This document shows, one piece after another, positions 37,908-46,848 of a stretch of 54,110 nt of DNA. Below the pieces are notes generated by a model, which was given only the letters and a program-made list of their open reading frames with translations, had not been told where the DNA came from and did no database searches. The stretch comes from Ruoffia halotolerans. Its GTDB lineage: Bacteria; Bacillota; Bacilli; Lactobacillales; Aerococcaceae. The position numbers and the translations under genes are program-made. The first letter of the stretch is position 1. The number at the start of each line of letters is the position of its first letter. The DNA is taken from positions 1 through 54,110 of the forward strand of contig NZ_JACAOA010000013.1 of NCBI RefSeq assembly GCF_014049385.1. The letters run 5' to 3'.

Positions 37908-38633
37908 ATGAGAAGCACGGCTTATGATTGGATTAAAGACGGTTTTACGTCGGTACCTAATATTCTTTTTGATCAATACCATCAGCTTGAATTAACCGGT
38001 GACCAAATGGTTTTATTATTATATATTTTTTCTCAAATCAATCGAGGAAGATTATCTGAAGATATGAACCGTATATCCATTGATCTTGGTTGGAGTAGTC
38101 ACAAAGTGAGCGATACATTAAGTCAACTTATGAATAAAGATTTCTTAGAAATCGAATTAGTGCCGAATAATGAAGGCAAACAAACTGATCATTATACTTT
38201 GAGACCATTATTCGACAAGTTAGATGAGATAAACTTCCAACAAAGTGCTCAGAGCGCACAATATATGAAAAAGAACCTTTCTACTCCCAAAAATGAAGGA
38301 TTAAATATTGTAACATCATTTGAACAAGAATTTGGAAGACAGTTGACACAGATTGAGTTAGAAACCTTAAATGACTGGGTAAATATTTCCAAATACGATG
38401 AAAAATTAATTCAATTAGCTTTAAAACAAGCAGTTTTAAACCAAGCATTGAGTTTAAAATACATTGATCGTATTTTACTCAATTGGGAAAAGAAAAATAT
38501 TCGAACGGCAGAAGAAGCTCAAAGAGACATCGAGCGATTTGAGAATCGAAATAATCAGAATAATTCACAAATGGTGGATGATTCACAATATGAGCATATC
38601 GAAATACCACTTAATTACTGGGACAATAATTAA
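37908..38633 (+). CDS. dnaD: DNA replication initiation protein DnaD
   Basis: DnaD acts with DnaB in loading the replicative helicase in Firmicutes. The 241-residue protein has an N-terminal winged helix (ELTGDQMVLLLYIFSQINRG to LSQLMNKDFLEIEL) and a C-terminal DnaB/DnaD domain (FEQEFGRQLTQIELETLNDW, ALKQAVLNQALSLKYIDRILLNWEKKNI) followed by an Asn- and Gln-rich tail. Position directly before nth is conserved in Bacillus. The RBS is AAGGGAG. The nth start lies 12 bases beyond the stop. Confidence 0.94.
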   Translation: MRSTAYDWIKDGFTSVPNILFDQYHQLELTGDQMVLLLYIFSQINRGRLSEDMNRISIDLGWSSHKVSDTLSQLMNKDFLEIELVPNNEGKQTDHYTLRPLFDKLDEINFQQSAQSAQYMKKNLSTPKNEGLNIVTSFEQEFGRQLTQIELETLNDWVNISKYDEKLIQLALKQAVLNQALSLKYIDRILLNWEKKNIRTAEEAQRDIERFENRNNQNNSQMVDDSQYEHIEIPLNYWDNN

Positions 38634-38645
38634 TAGGAGAGACAT

Positions 38646-39260
38646 ATGACATTAAATTCAGAAGAAGTTCTTGATATTATCCACCGGATGGATCGATTAA
38701 TTCCAGATGCGAAATCTGAATTAGACTATGATGATCCCTTCCACATGCTAGTTGCTGTAATGTTAAGTGCACAATCAACAGATAAACAAGTGAATAAGAT
38801 AGCACCTGCCTTATTTGAAGCTTTTCCAGATCCAGAATCAATGAGTCAAGTCAAAGCTCAGGAAGTTGAACCATACATTAAAACACTTGGACTTTATCGC
38901 AATAAAGCGAAGTATATAGTAAGTGCTGCTAAAGATATTGTTGATAAATTTGATGGGAAGATCCCTGATAACCGTAAAGATTTGATGTCACTTTCTGGAG
39001 TAGGACGAAAAACTGCAAATGTTGTACTTTCAGTTGTTTTTGATACACCTGCGATTGCTGTAGATACTCATGTTGAAAGAGTATGCAAGAGATTAAATAT
39101 CGTACCTGAAGATGCTACACCCGTACAAGTAGAGAAGATATTAATGGAAAAATTACCTGAAAAATATTGGAGCCATGCACATCAGTTGTTAGTTCTATTC
39201 GGAAGATATTACTGTACTGCTAGAAGTAAGAAATGCTATGAATATTTAGAAGACGTATAA
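38646..39260 (+). CDS. nth: Endonuclease III with incomplete Fe-S cysteines
   Basis: Nth removes oxidised pyrimidines and cleaves abasic sites. The 204-residue protein has the helix-hairpin-helix LSGVGRKTANVVL with catalytic Lys122, and catalytic Asp140 in AVDTHVERV. The usual C-terminal C-x6-C-x2-C-x5-C cluster motif is only half present: Cys190 and Cys197 (YYCTARSKKC) remain, but the protein then ends YEYLEDV and the last two cysteines are missing. No alternative frame restores them. Base-excision chemistry does not need the cluster, so the enzyme may still work, but a standard 4Fe-4S cluster is unlikely. A bidirectional terminator follows. Confidence 0.93.
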   Translation: MTLNSEEVLDIIHRMDRLIPDAKSELDYDDPFHMLVAVMLSAQSTDKQVNKIAPALFEAFPDPESMSQVKAQEVEPYIKTLGLYRNKAKYIVSAAKDIVDKFDGKIPDNRKDLMSLSGVGRKTANVVLSVVFDTPAIAVDTHVERVCKRLNIVPEDATPVQVEKILMEKLPEKYWSHAHQLLVLFGRYYCTARSKKCYEYLEDV

Positions 39261-39302
39261 AAAAACAGCTTCAAAGTGAAATCACTTTGAAGCTATTTTT
39301 TT
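39261..39302. terminator. Bidirectional terminator between nth and the ECF gene
   Basis: A perfect 12-bp stem AGCTTCAAAGTG/CACTTTGAAGCT with loop AAAT is flanked by an A-run (left) and T-run (right), so it serves both converging genes. Confidence 0.93.
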
Positions 39303-39891
39303 AACGTCTTGAGCGATTAACCCCTATGAAGATAATGGGTGTAATAATTGTTGCTAAGATCGCTTCTGGAATACCATTGGCCGTAACAATTCCCCATAAA
39401 ATCGGCCATAATTGACTGACATTTGCGCCATCTATGGCGCCAATATATTCTGTAGGTTTGAAGATTCCAATAGCGCCAAGAACTAGAATCGTATTTAAGA
39501 TGCTACCAATGAAGCCTGCGACAGCACCTTTAGTAGAATCAGAAAAACGATCAAGAATATATTTAATACATAAACCTAAAAGAAGTGGCATAAGAATTCG
39601 TGGTAAAACACTAACTAAAGGCGACGTGAAGATCATTCTTTCTATCGGATTACCAATAAGCCATGCACGAGCAAGTGAGTTTAAACCAAAAACTAGGCCT
39701 AAAATCATACCATCTCGTGTACCGAGCCACAATGTACTTAATATTACCGTAATGGGAATAATAGTCATTGCAATTGGCCCAATGGTAATAAAGCCAAGGA
39801 AGGGTACCCAACTTTGAATGATGATTAATGCAATAAAAAGACCTAGAATAACTAGTCTTCTTGCGTTATTATTAGAATAACTACTTTTCAT
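39301..39891 (-). CDS. ECF transporter S component, substrate unknown
   Basis: The 196-residue protein is very hydrophobic with about six membrane segments. It resembles S components of energy-coupling factor vitamin transporters (PF12822 type): an N-terminal NARRLVILGLFIALIIIQSWVPFLG, GPIAMTIIPITVIL, GTRDGMILGLVFGLNSL and SVLPRILMPLLLGL. It would bind a vitamin or precursor and work with a shared EcfAAT module encoded elsewhere. A pantothenate-type specificity is possible but not shown. No riboswitch lies in the 96-base upstream gap. The RBS AAGGAG and an extended -10 (TGATATAAT) precede it on the minus strand. Confidence 0.8.
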   Translation of the reverse strand: MKSSYSNNNARRLVILGLFIALIIIQSWVPFLGFITIGPIAMTIIPITVILSTLWLGTRDGMILGLVFGLNSLARAWLIGNPIERMIFTSPLVSVLPRILMPLLLGLCIKYILDRFSDSTKGAVAGFIGSILNTILVLGAIGIFKPTEYIGAIDGANVSQLWPILWGIVTANGIPEAILATIITPIIFIGVNRSRR

Positions 39892-39922
39892 TATATAACT
39901 CCTTATAACTATTATGTAAATT

Positions 39923-39931
39923 ATTATATCA
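39923..39931 (-). promoter_or_regulatory. Extended -10 promoter of the ECF S-component gene
   Basis: On the minus strand TGATATAAT forms a TGn-extended -10 about 32 bases upstream of the start codon; the -35 is poor. Confidence 0.45.
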
Positions 39932-39987
39932 TATAGTTATAAAATTATACTAAATAAATTAGATGACTTTAGATTGGGGACGTCAAA

Positions 39988-40662
39988 ATGTTTGAACAAT
40001 GGCTTGCAATGGAACAGTTTTATTTTAATGATATGTGGATTTTTGTCGCAATCAGTTGCGTATTAGGTATAATATTTTTTGCTTCAATTGCTTATATTAA
40101 AAAAAGAATCGTACAAGTTATCGCATTAGTAACGATTATTTTCTGGTTTATAACTGGGATGTTTGTTTACCGAGGGTACGAAGAACATCATGAAATGATT
40201 GCTTTGAATAGTTATATTAATGCTGCTAATCGCAAATATGAGAAGAAAATATTTTTTGACTTTCCTTATTCCTATTCGGAACTGTCACTTTATAAGCAAG
40301 GATATATGAAGAAATATTTTGAGGCACTCCCATTTTACGATGCAGAACAATTAACTCAAGAGGTTGAATACTAGGGGAGTGATGGTACATATTATTATAT
40401 AGAAGCTAAAGGAAATATATACTATACTTCTCAACGACTATTAAGTTTCTCTGATCAAGTCAATGAACCACAGAGACTAGGAGTTCAATATCATTTAAAT
40501 GATCAACAGTTTGAAACTATTGGATTTATTAATCCATCCTCAATATTTTTAGTATCATATTTGGTTCCGCAAAGTTTAAGTGATTTTGAAGTAAGTGAAG
40601 AAGATAAAGATAAGGCTGTTTATCATTCCGACCAACAAATTGGTCGATGGTTGTCACCATAA
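39988..40662 (+). pseudogene. Membrane protein gene interrupted by an in-frame TAG
   Basis: The first open segment (39988-40374, 128 residues) has two membrane segments near residues 15-35 and 40-60, then an extracellular part ending TQEVEY. A TAG at 40372-40374 stops it, but the same frame stays open for another 95 codons (GSDGTYYYIEAKGNIYYTSQ and so on) to TAA at 40660. A terminator begins right after that TAA. A single C-to-T change (CAG to TAG) would explain it, so the intact gene was probably 224 residues. I do not recognise the family. The RBS is weak (GGGGACG). It may be a recent nonsense mutation, a phase-variant state or a sequencing error; the truncated 128-residue protein could still be made. 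Confidence 0.8.
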
Positions 40663-40666
40663 AAGC

Positions 40667-40709
40667 AAAAAAAGAGTGAAAGAGAATTTTATTCTCTTTC
40701 ACTCTTTTT
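40667..40709. terminator. Bidirectional terminator between the broken gene and pbp1A
   Basis: AAAGAGTGAAAGAGAA (40671-40686) pairs perfectly with its complement at 40692-40707, 16 bp, loop TTTTA. An A-run lies on the left and a T-run on the right. Confidence 0.94.
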
Positions 40710-40710
40710 G

Positions 40711-43257
40711 TTACAATGGATTATTTTCTGATTCAGATTCCGTACCGGAAACACTTGGATTTTCTTCAGGTAGTTCATTCCCATTTGGTCCAGATTCAGT
40801 TTCTGTTCCTTCTGGTCTAGATTCTTCTGATTCATCGTCGGAAGAAGTTGTCTCATCTTCGCTTTCAGATTCATCCCCGGAAAAATCTTCCTGAGTTGTT
40901 AACGTTAGTGTAATAATCATCACGTCAGAACTACTATTACCATCAACGATTCGTAATCTTAAGACATATTCTCCATAACTTTCTGCAGGAATTTGGAATG
41001 CAGTATTCGTTCCGGTGTAAACAACTTGTCCGTTCACAGATAATTCGAACTGTCCAGATTCAGTCAATGGTGCCCATTGAGCATTAATTACTTTATTCTC
41101 TTGATCATATTCTGCGTAAAATCCAGTTGGAGGATTAATATAACGACCGTAAGCGAGTGATTGTTCTGTAGGTTCCTGACCTCTAATAAATAATTCGTTC
41201 GATTTAGCTTCTGCAGGAGTATATGGACCCGGTAATAAAATTGGATCAGTATATTTTTCAATTTCTACTTCAACTATACTTTCTGGTTTCTCCCAATCTG
41301 TTACTGGTACATCAGTCATTAAATAAGTCATCATTTCACGATAGATATGCTGAGGAATGGCAGTTTCTTCAAGTGTCAAGTAATTACCAGGTTCATTTGG
41401 ATTATCATAACCTACCCAAGAACTAATTGAATACTGAGGACTCATTCCGACATACCAACCATCAGGAGCAGCATATGTTCCTTGGTCTAAACCAAGAGTT
41501 GCTAACTGGTCTTCTGTATAATTCGTTGTTCCAGTTTTACCAGCATGGTAAATACCTTCAATATCAGAACTACTAGCAAATACACCAGGCACATCTTTGA
41601 GAATGTCTGTTAACATATAAGCAGTAGTATCTTTCATTGCTTGACGCGTTTCAGTTTCGAATATTTCTTCAGTACCAGCAGAAGTAACAACACGATTCAC
41701 CGTATATGGCTTATTGTATTCACCATAATTTGCGATGGCAGCATAGGCTGCTGATAATTGAATAGGTGTAATTCCTCCACCTAAGGCATTCGCTTCGACT
41801 AATTCACGTTTGTTGTCATTGAGGATATTGATATCCATCTTTTGTAAAAAGGCATAGGCATTATCTAATCCAACAGCTTGAAGTACTTTTAAAGCTGGAA
41901 TATTACGTGAGCCGGCTAAAGCTTCACGAAGTGTCATATTACCTTCATATTCAAAGTCATAGTTATAAAATTCTTGACCGCTTGAATAGGTATACGGCTC
42001 ATCAACAACCAATGTACCTGTAGAGAAGTTTAAGTATTCTAGGGCAGGGCCATAGGCTGATAAAGGTTTCATAGTTGAACCAATTGAGCGATTCAATGTA
42101 TTTGCACGGTTTAACCCCATCGCAACTTCTTGTTTACGTCCACCGATCAGGGCAACTAATTGACCATTATCCACATCTACAATAGAAGCAGCCGTTTGCA
42201 TTTGATCATCAGGGAAGACAACCGCTTGATTATTATTCACCGTATCGTAAAGTTTTTCTTGAGCTTGATAGTCCATATTCGTATAAACTTCAACGCCATC
42301 AGTATAGATATTGATGTTCATCTTATCTTGCACTTCTTGAGCGACAACATCTAAGTAAGCATCAATGACTAAATCAACTTTATTTGTTGAGCTGTTAGAT
42401 AAGGGAACTAACATTGATTCAATCGACGTATTAACAGCTTCATCATATTGTTGTTGGGATATCATTTCTCGATCTAACATAACTGCTAATACTAAATCTC
42501 GACGTTCTTTAGCTTCAGCAGGATTTGTATAAGGATCATAAATAGAAGGTGCTTGAGGAAGACCAGCTAAAAGGGCAGCTTCAGCTAAATTAATTTCTTG
42601 AATATCTTTTCCGAAGAATTCCTTAGCAGCTGTTTTGGCACCATAGACATTATTTGAATAGAATAGTTTATTTAAATATAAAGTTAATATCTCTTCTTTA
42701 CTATATTCTTGTTCAATCTGCATTGCGAGCCAAGCTTCTTGAGATTTACGTTCTAATGTTTGGTCTTGGAAATCAGTTGAGAATACAGATAGTTTTACTA
42801 ATTGTTGAGTAATAGTACTACCACCTTGAACAATTCCTCCAGCTCGAAGGTTTGCAATTAGTGAACCAACAATTCTTATCGGGTCAACGCCATTATGATT
42901 ATAAAAACGAGTATCTTCAATAGCGATAACCGCATCTTCTAATACTTGTGGGATTTCCGATGCCTCCATGACATCTTTATTTTGACCTCCAAGTTCTTTA
43001 ACTAAGTCACCAGACTTATCATAAATCTTACTCGAAACTTGACCTTGCAAATCACTGAAGCTAATTTCAGGGGAATTCATTGCGTAATAACCGAAAACCC
43101 CTGCTCCTCCAATGACAGCAATGAAAAATAGCATAATGAGCAAAATGAAAATTCGTTTGACGATTTTTTTCGGTTTTCGATTGCGTTTATTTTTGTTTCC
43201 TTTATTATTATTTTTATTTCTATATTTTTTGCGTTCTACACGACTTCCAGTTGCCAT
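40711..43257 (-). CDS. pbp1A: Penicillin-binding protein 1A
   Basis: This bifunctional class A PBP polymerises and cross-links peptidoglycan. The 848-residue protein has a very basic cytoplasmic N-terminus (1-34) and a membrane anchor (about 35-58). The GT51 glycosyltransferase has Glu114 (EDTRFYNH), GGSTITQQL at 145-153 and RKSQE at 170-174. The transpeptidase has Ser394-Thr-Met-Lys397 (GSTMKP), an SRN motif and Lys574-Thr-Gly (GKTGTT). After it come a small Ig/FN3-like domain (about 720-795) and a disordered acidic tail of Ser, Glu, Asp and Pro with no LPXTG. It is the second gene of a recU-pbp1A operon, 27 bases after recU, as in Bacillus and Lactobacillales. Confidence 0.96.
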   Translation of the reverse strand: MATGSRVERKKYRNKNNNKGNKNKRNRKPKKIVKRIFILLIMLFFIAVIGGAGVFGYYAMNSPEISFSDLQGQVSSKIYDKSGDLVKELGGQNKDVMEASEIPQVLEDAVIAIEDTRFYNHNGVDPIRIVGSLIANLRAGGIVQGGSTITQQLVKLSVFSTDFQDQTLERKSQEAWLAMQIEQEYSKEEILTLYLNKLFYSNNVYGAKTAAKEFFGKDIQEINLAEAALLAGLPQAPSIYDPYTNPAEAKERRDLVLAVMLDREMISQQQYDEAVNTSIESMLVPLSNSSTNKVDLVIDAYLDVVAQEVQDKMNINIYTDGVEVYTNMDYQAQEKLYDTVNNNQAVVFPDDQMQTAASIVDVDNGQLVALIGGRKQEVAMGLNRANTLNRSIGSTMKPLSAYGPALEYLNFSTGTLVVDEPYTYSSGQEFYNYDFEYEGNMTLREALAGSRNIPALKVLQAVGLDNAYAFLQKMDINILNDNKRELVEANALGGGITPIQLSAAYAAIANYGEYNKPYTVNRVVTSAGTEEIFETETRQAMKDTTAYMLTDILKDVPGVFASSSDIEGIYHAGKTGTTNYTEDQLATLGLDQGTYAAPDGWYVGMSPQYSISSWVGYDNPNEPGNYLTLEETAIPQHIYREMMTYLMTDVPVTDWEKPESIVEVEIEKYTDPILLPGPYTPAEAKSNELFIRGQEPTEQSLAYGRYINPPTGFYAEYDQENKVINAQWAPLTESGQFELSVNGQVVYTGTNTAFQIPAESYGEYVLRLRIVDGNSSSDVMIITLTLTTQEDFSGDESESEDETTSSDDESEESRPEGTETESGPNGNELPEENPSVSGTESESENNPL

Positions 43258-43284
43258 TTACGACATCCTTTCTACAAAGTAACT

Positions 43285-43875
43285 TTAATTATTTTCTAAC
43301 AAGTATTCATCAAGAGCTTTTAAGTAATCAATCATCGGAAAAATACCAGTTGGGCATTCATAACCATTCTCCTTGATAAAATCATAAGTTAGACTTTGTT
43401 TGTTATTATTATTTATATATTGATGTATGTATTGATAAGGTAGTAAATAAATTTCATCTAATTCACTAAAAGATACAATTAAAAAGGCGATACCGCCTTG
43501 ATCTAAACAAGAAAGCATATGCTCTCGTTGATGTTCTGGTAAATTAGATAAAGGAAAGCTTGTTTTATTTTTAGTTTCCTTCGCTTCAAAATCAATGTAC
43601 TTGCCTTGATATACGCCATTATAATCCGTCGTTGAAGCATGACGGTAATATGCTTCTGTGATCCGAGCAGCACTTCGTCTTGGATAATCCACTCGAACAA
43701 CTTGAATCGGAGTGGGTTTTTTATGAATGACTGCTAAGTTATGAGATAGGTAATACTCATTACTTTTATTCAAGCGTTCTTCAAGAGACATACCTCGGCT
43801 TCCATAGTTTATTCTCTTATTTCGTTTTAATTTGATTTGTTTTTTAGGACCATGTCCCATTGGATATTTCACCAT
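43285..43875 (-). CDS. recU: Holliday junction resolvase RecU
   Basis: RecU resolves four-way junctions made during recombination and works with RuvAB, encoded near 8.2-9.9 kb here. The 196-residue protein has the N-terminal flexible arm (MVKYPMGHGPKK, RNKRINYGSRGMSLEERLN) and the restriction-endonuclease-like core with PTPIQVVRVDYPRR, DYNGVYQGKYIDFEAKETKNKTSFPL (the catalytic D-x-EAK region) and HQREHM. The ATG at 43875 is chosen over GTG at 43893, because the GTG overlaps the AAGGAG RBS. It is operonic with pbp1A; that pairing is a hallmark of Firmicutes. Confidence 0.95.
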   Translation of the reverse strand: MVKYPMGHGPKKQIKLKRNKRINYGSRGMSLEERLNKSNEYYLSHNLAVIHKKPTPIQVVRVDYPRRSAARITEAYYRHASTTDYNGVYQGKYIDFEAKETKNKTSFPLSNLPEHQREHMLSCLDQGGIAFLIVSFSELDEIYLLPYQYIHQYINNNNKQSLTYDFIKENGYECPTGIFPMIDYLKALDEYLLENN

Positions 43876-43901
43876 GATGTCACTCCTTATCACTATTTTT
43901 C

Positions 43902-43907
43902 ATTATA
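43902..43907 (-). promoter_or_regulatory. -10 element of recU-pbp1A
   Basis: TATAAT on the minus strand lies about 27 bases upstream of the recU start. No good -35 is seen at 17 bases. The rest of the divergent gap (43908-44175) holds the tig promoters. Confidence 0.4.
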
Positions 43908-44020
43908 ACTAATAATTAAACTGTTAGATAGGTAAAATAGAGATAAAACATAAATTTAATTCAATTGACTAAAAATAATAAACAATTATTCAAACATAGA
44001 TTGTATTTTATCATAAGTTG

Positions 44021-44052
44021 CATGTTGAAACATGAATAATATGTGATATTAT
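44021..44052 (+). promoter_or_regulatory. Upstream tig promoter with palindromic operator
   Basis: CATGTTGAAACATG (44021-44034) is a palindrome with 6-bp arms. It overlaps TTGAAA (44025-44030), which is 16 bases from TATTAT (44047-44052) with a TGA extension. A repressor at the palindrome would block this promoter. No known motif name is assigned. Confidence 0.45.
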
Positions 44053-44105
44053 ATTGAAAAAAGACTTGCGTAGGCTATATCTGTACGAATTATTGAGTAA
44101 AACAG

Positions 44106-44134
44106 TTTACAAAAGGGCAATTATCGGTTAGAAT
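44106..44134 (+). promoter_or_regulatory. Proximal tig promoter
   Basis: TTTACA (44106-44111) and TAGAAT (44129-44134) are 17 bases apart, about 40 bases before the tig start codon. Confidence 0.6.
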
Positions 44135-44175
44135 ACAAAGGTATGTAAAACAAGAAGTGTTGGAGGGTTAACTTA

Positions 44176-45459
44176 ATGACTACAAATTTTGAAAAAACAA
44201 CAGGCAATGAAGGTACATTAACTTTTGAAATTCCTCAAAAGGAAGTAAAAAAAGGATTAGACCAAGCCTTTAAAAAAGTACAAAAAACTGTATCAGTTCC
44301 AGGTTTCCGTAAAGGGAAAGTTCCACGTCAGATTTTTAACAACGTATATGGTGAAGAAGCATTATATGATGAAGCTTTAAACGCTGTATTACCAGATGCA
44401 TATGAAGCTGCAGTTAAAGAAGCAGGTTTAGATGTGGTTGGACAACCAAAATTTGATATCGAAACAATCGGTAAAAAAGAACCTTGGGTAATGAAAGCAG
44501 AAGTTACATTAAAACCAGATGTTCAACTTGGTGAATATAAAGGATTATCAGTAGAAAAACAAGATACTGAAGTAACTGATGAAGATGTTCAAAACGCAAT
44601 CAAATCTCGCCAAGAGAAATTAGCTGAATTAGTTGTTAAAGATTCAGAAGCGGTTGAAGGAGATACTGTAGTTATCGATTACGAAGGTTTCGTAGATACT
44701 GAAGCATTCGATGGTGGTAAAGCAGAAAATCATTCATTAGAATTAGGATCAAATTCATTTATTCCTGGTTTCGAAGAGCAATTAGTTGGAACTAAAGCTG
44801 GCGATAACGTAGATGTTAATGTTACTTTCCCTGAAGAATACCAAGCTGAAGAGTTAGCTGGTAAAGAAGCTGTGTTCAAAGTAACAGTACACGAAGTTAA
44901 AGCTACTGAATTACCTGAATTAGATGATGAATTCGCTAAAGACGTTGATGACGAAGTTGAAACATTAGCAGAATTAGAAAACAAAATTCGTGTTCAATTA
45001 GAAGAAGAAAAACAACAAGCAGCGAAAGACATCTTTGAAGACTTAGCTTTACGCCAGGCTGTTGACAATGCAGAAGTTGAAGGTGGCATTCCATGGGCAA
45101 TGGTTCATGAAGAAATTCACCGTCAAATGGACTACTTCTTAAATAACTTAAGCCGTCAAGGTATTCAACCTGAAATGTACTACCAAATTACTGGTACAAC
45201 ATCTCAAGACTTACATGATCAATTCGAAGAAGAAGCTGAATTACGTACTAAGACGAACCTAGTATTAGAAGCTATCGTTAAAGCTGAAAACCTTGAAGTA
45301 AGCGACGAAGAAAAAGAAGAAGAAGTAAAATCTCTTGCTGAACAATATGGTATGGAAGTTGACCAAGTTCGTGGATTTGTATCTGACGACATGTTAAATT
45401 CAGATATCAAGATGAAGAAAGCAATGAGCATCATTGTTGACTCTGCAGAAGAAAAGTAA
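44176..45459 (+). CDS. tig: Trigger factor chaperone
   Basis: Trigger factor binds the ribosome near the exit tunnel and helps nascent chains fold. The 427-residue protein has the ribosome-binding loop GFRKGKVPR at 43-51, a central FKBP-type prolyl isomerase domain (about 150-240, EGDTVVIDYEGFVD, FIPGFEEQLVG) and a helical C-terminal chaperone domain rich in Glu and Lys. Length is normal. Codon choice is biased to CGT, GGT and GAA, consistent with high expression. Two candidate promoters precede it. A long-loop terminator follows before clpX. Confidence 0.97.
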   Translation: MTTNFEKTTGNEGTLTFEIPQKEVKKGLDQAFKKVQKTVSVPGFRKGKVPRQIFNNVYGEEALYDEALNAVLPDAYEAAVKEAGLDVVGQPKFDIETIGKKEPWVMKAEVTLKPDVQLGEYKGLSVEKQDTEVTDEDVQNAIKSRQEKLAELVVKDSEAVEGDTVVIDYEGFVDTEAFDGGKAENHSLELGSNSFIPGFEEQLVGTKAGDNVDVNVTFPEEYQAEELAGKEAVFKVTVHEVKATELPELDDEFAKDVDDEVETLAELENKIRVQLEEEKQQAAKDIFEDLALRQAVDNAEVEGGIPWAMVHEEIHRQMDYFLNNLSRQGIQPEMYYQITGTTSQDLHDQFEEEAELRTKTNLVLEAIVKAENLEVSDEEKEEEVKSLAEQYGMEVDQVRGFVSDDMLNSDIKMKKAMSIIVDSAEEK

Positions 45460-45487
45460 GATAATAAGGATTAAAGATTAATATTAT

Positions 45488-45545
45488 AGAGGGATTGCAA
45501 GAGTCACTAGTGTTTAATTTGGGGCTTCTTTGCATCCCTCTTTTG
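45488..45545 (+). terminator. Terminator between tig and clpX
   Basis: AGAGGGATTGCAAGAG pairs with CTTCTTTGCATCCCTCT with small bulges and a loop of about 25 bases, ending in CTTTTG. Confidence 0.7.
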
Positions 45546-45586
45546 ATGTTATTTATATTTTTAAAGGAAATTAAGGAGGATAATAA

Positions 45587-46831
45587 ATGGCAAAAAAAAC
45601 ATCGGATATGACTAATTTCTACTGTTCCTTTTGTGGAAAATCACAAGATGAGGTTAATAAAATTGTTGCAGGACCAGATGTATATATTTGTGATGAGTGT
45701 GTCGAATTATGTAAAAACATTATCGACGAAGAACTGAAAAGTGAAAGAACTCATGAACCTGTAAAAATGCTAATTCCTAGCGAAATTAAAGACGTTTTAG
45801 ATGATTATGTTATCGGACAAGATGCAGCTAAAAAATCACTTTCTGTTGCTGTTTATAATCATTATAAAAGAGTGAACCAGAATATGATGGATGATGATGA
45901 AGTGGAGTTACAAAAAAGTAACATCGCTTTAATTGGGCCAACAGGATCAGGTAAGACTTTCTTAGCACAAACAATGGCAAAAACATTAAATGTTCCATTT
46001 GCGATTGCTGATGCAACCACACTAACTGAAGCAGGTTATGTGGGGGAAGATGTTGAGAACGTTCTATTAAAATTAGTTCAAGCCGCAGATTATGATATTG
46101 AACGTGCAGAAAAAGGTATTATATACATTGATGAAATTGATAAAATTTCTAGAAAAAGTGAAAATGTATCAATTACACGGGATGTCAGTGGTGAAGGTGT
46201 CCAACAAGCCTTATTAAAAATATTAGAAGGTACAGAAGCAAATATACCTCCTAAAGGTGGACGTAAACATCCAAACCAAGAATTCTTAAAATTAGATACT
46301 AAGAACATCTTATTCATCGTTGGGGGTGCCTTTGATGGAATCGAAACGATTGTAAAAGAAAGATTAGGAAGTAAAGTCATTGGTTTTGGTAAAACAACTG
46401 GAAAAGTTGATGAAACGAAGAGTTTAATGCAACAAGTAACTTCTGAAGATTTACTTAAGTTCGGACTAATCCCTGAATTCATTGGACGTATCCCTATTAC
46501 TGCAGCCTTAGAGAAATTAACAGAAGAAGATTTAATTTCAATTCTAACAGAACCAAAAAATGCACTTGTTAAACAATACAAAAAACAATTATCAATGGAT
46601 AATGTAGTACTTGAATTTGAAGAAGAGGCACTTCAAGCAATTGCTCAACAAGCGCTTGAACGCGGAACTGGTGCACGTGGATTAAGATCAATCATCGAGA
46701 ATGTGATGTTAGAAATTATGTACGAAGTGCCAAGCCGTGAAGATATCGCTAAGATAATTATTACGAAGGAAAATGTCGAAGGTGCACATAAACCTGAATA
46801 CTATAGTAATGACAATCGAAAAATTTCATAA
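45587..46831 (+). CDS. clpX: ATP-dependent Clp protease ATP-binding subunit ClpX
   Basis: ClpX unfolds tagged proteins and feeds them to ClpP. The 414-residue protein has the N-terminal C4 zinc-binding domain (Cys13, Cys16, Cys35, Cys38), Walker A GPTGSGKT from residue 117, Walker B IDEID around Asp182-Glu183, the pore loop GYVGED, an IGF loop (VIGFG) for ClpP contact, and sensor 2 GARGLR. All key residues are present. The RBS AAGGAGG is strong. The tig-clpX-engB order is common in Firmicutes; no CtsR or CIRCE operator was seen upstream. Confidence 0.97.
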   Translation: MAKKTSDMTNFYCSFCGKSQDEVNKIVAGPDVYICDECVELCKNIIDEELKSERTHEPVKMLIPSEIKDVLDDYVIGQDAAKKSLSVAVYNHYKRVNQNMMDDDEVELQKSNIALIGPTGSGKTFLAQTMAKTLNVPFAIADATTLTEAGYVGEDVENVLLKLVQAADYDIERAEKGIIYIDEIDKISRKSENVSITRDVSGEGVQQALLKILEGTEANIPPKGGRKHPNQEFLKLDTKNILFIVGGAFDGIETIVKERLGSKVIGFGKTTGKVDETKSLMQQVTSEDLLKFGLIPEFIGRIPITAALEKLTEEDLISILTEPKNALVKQYKKQLSMDNVVLEFEEEALQAIAQQALERGTGARGLRSIIENVMLEIMYEVPSREDIAKIIITKENVEGAHKPEYYSNDNRKIS

Positions 46832-46848
46832 AAGCGAGGCAGCATAAT

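Noticed and set aside
39434-39817. 127-residue plus-strand frame over the ECF S-component gene
   Set aside because: It is antisense to a clear multi-pass membrane protein, and its composition is a mirror of that gene.
40372-40374. TAG as programmed readthrough or pyrrolysine insertion
   Set aside because: No readthrough-promoting context, downstream hairpin of the right kind or pyrrolysine genes are seen. A C-to-T nonsense change is simpler.
40595-40894. 99-residue plus-strand reading frame ending in Ser- and Asp-rich sequence
   Set aside because: It runs through the terminator and is antisense to the acidic tail of pbp1A; it has no RBS.
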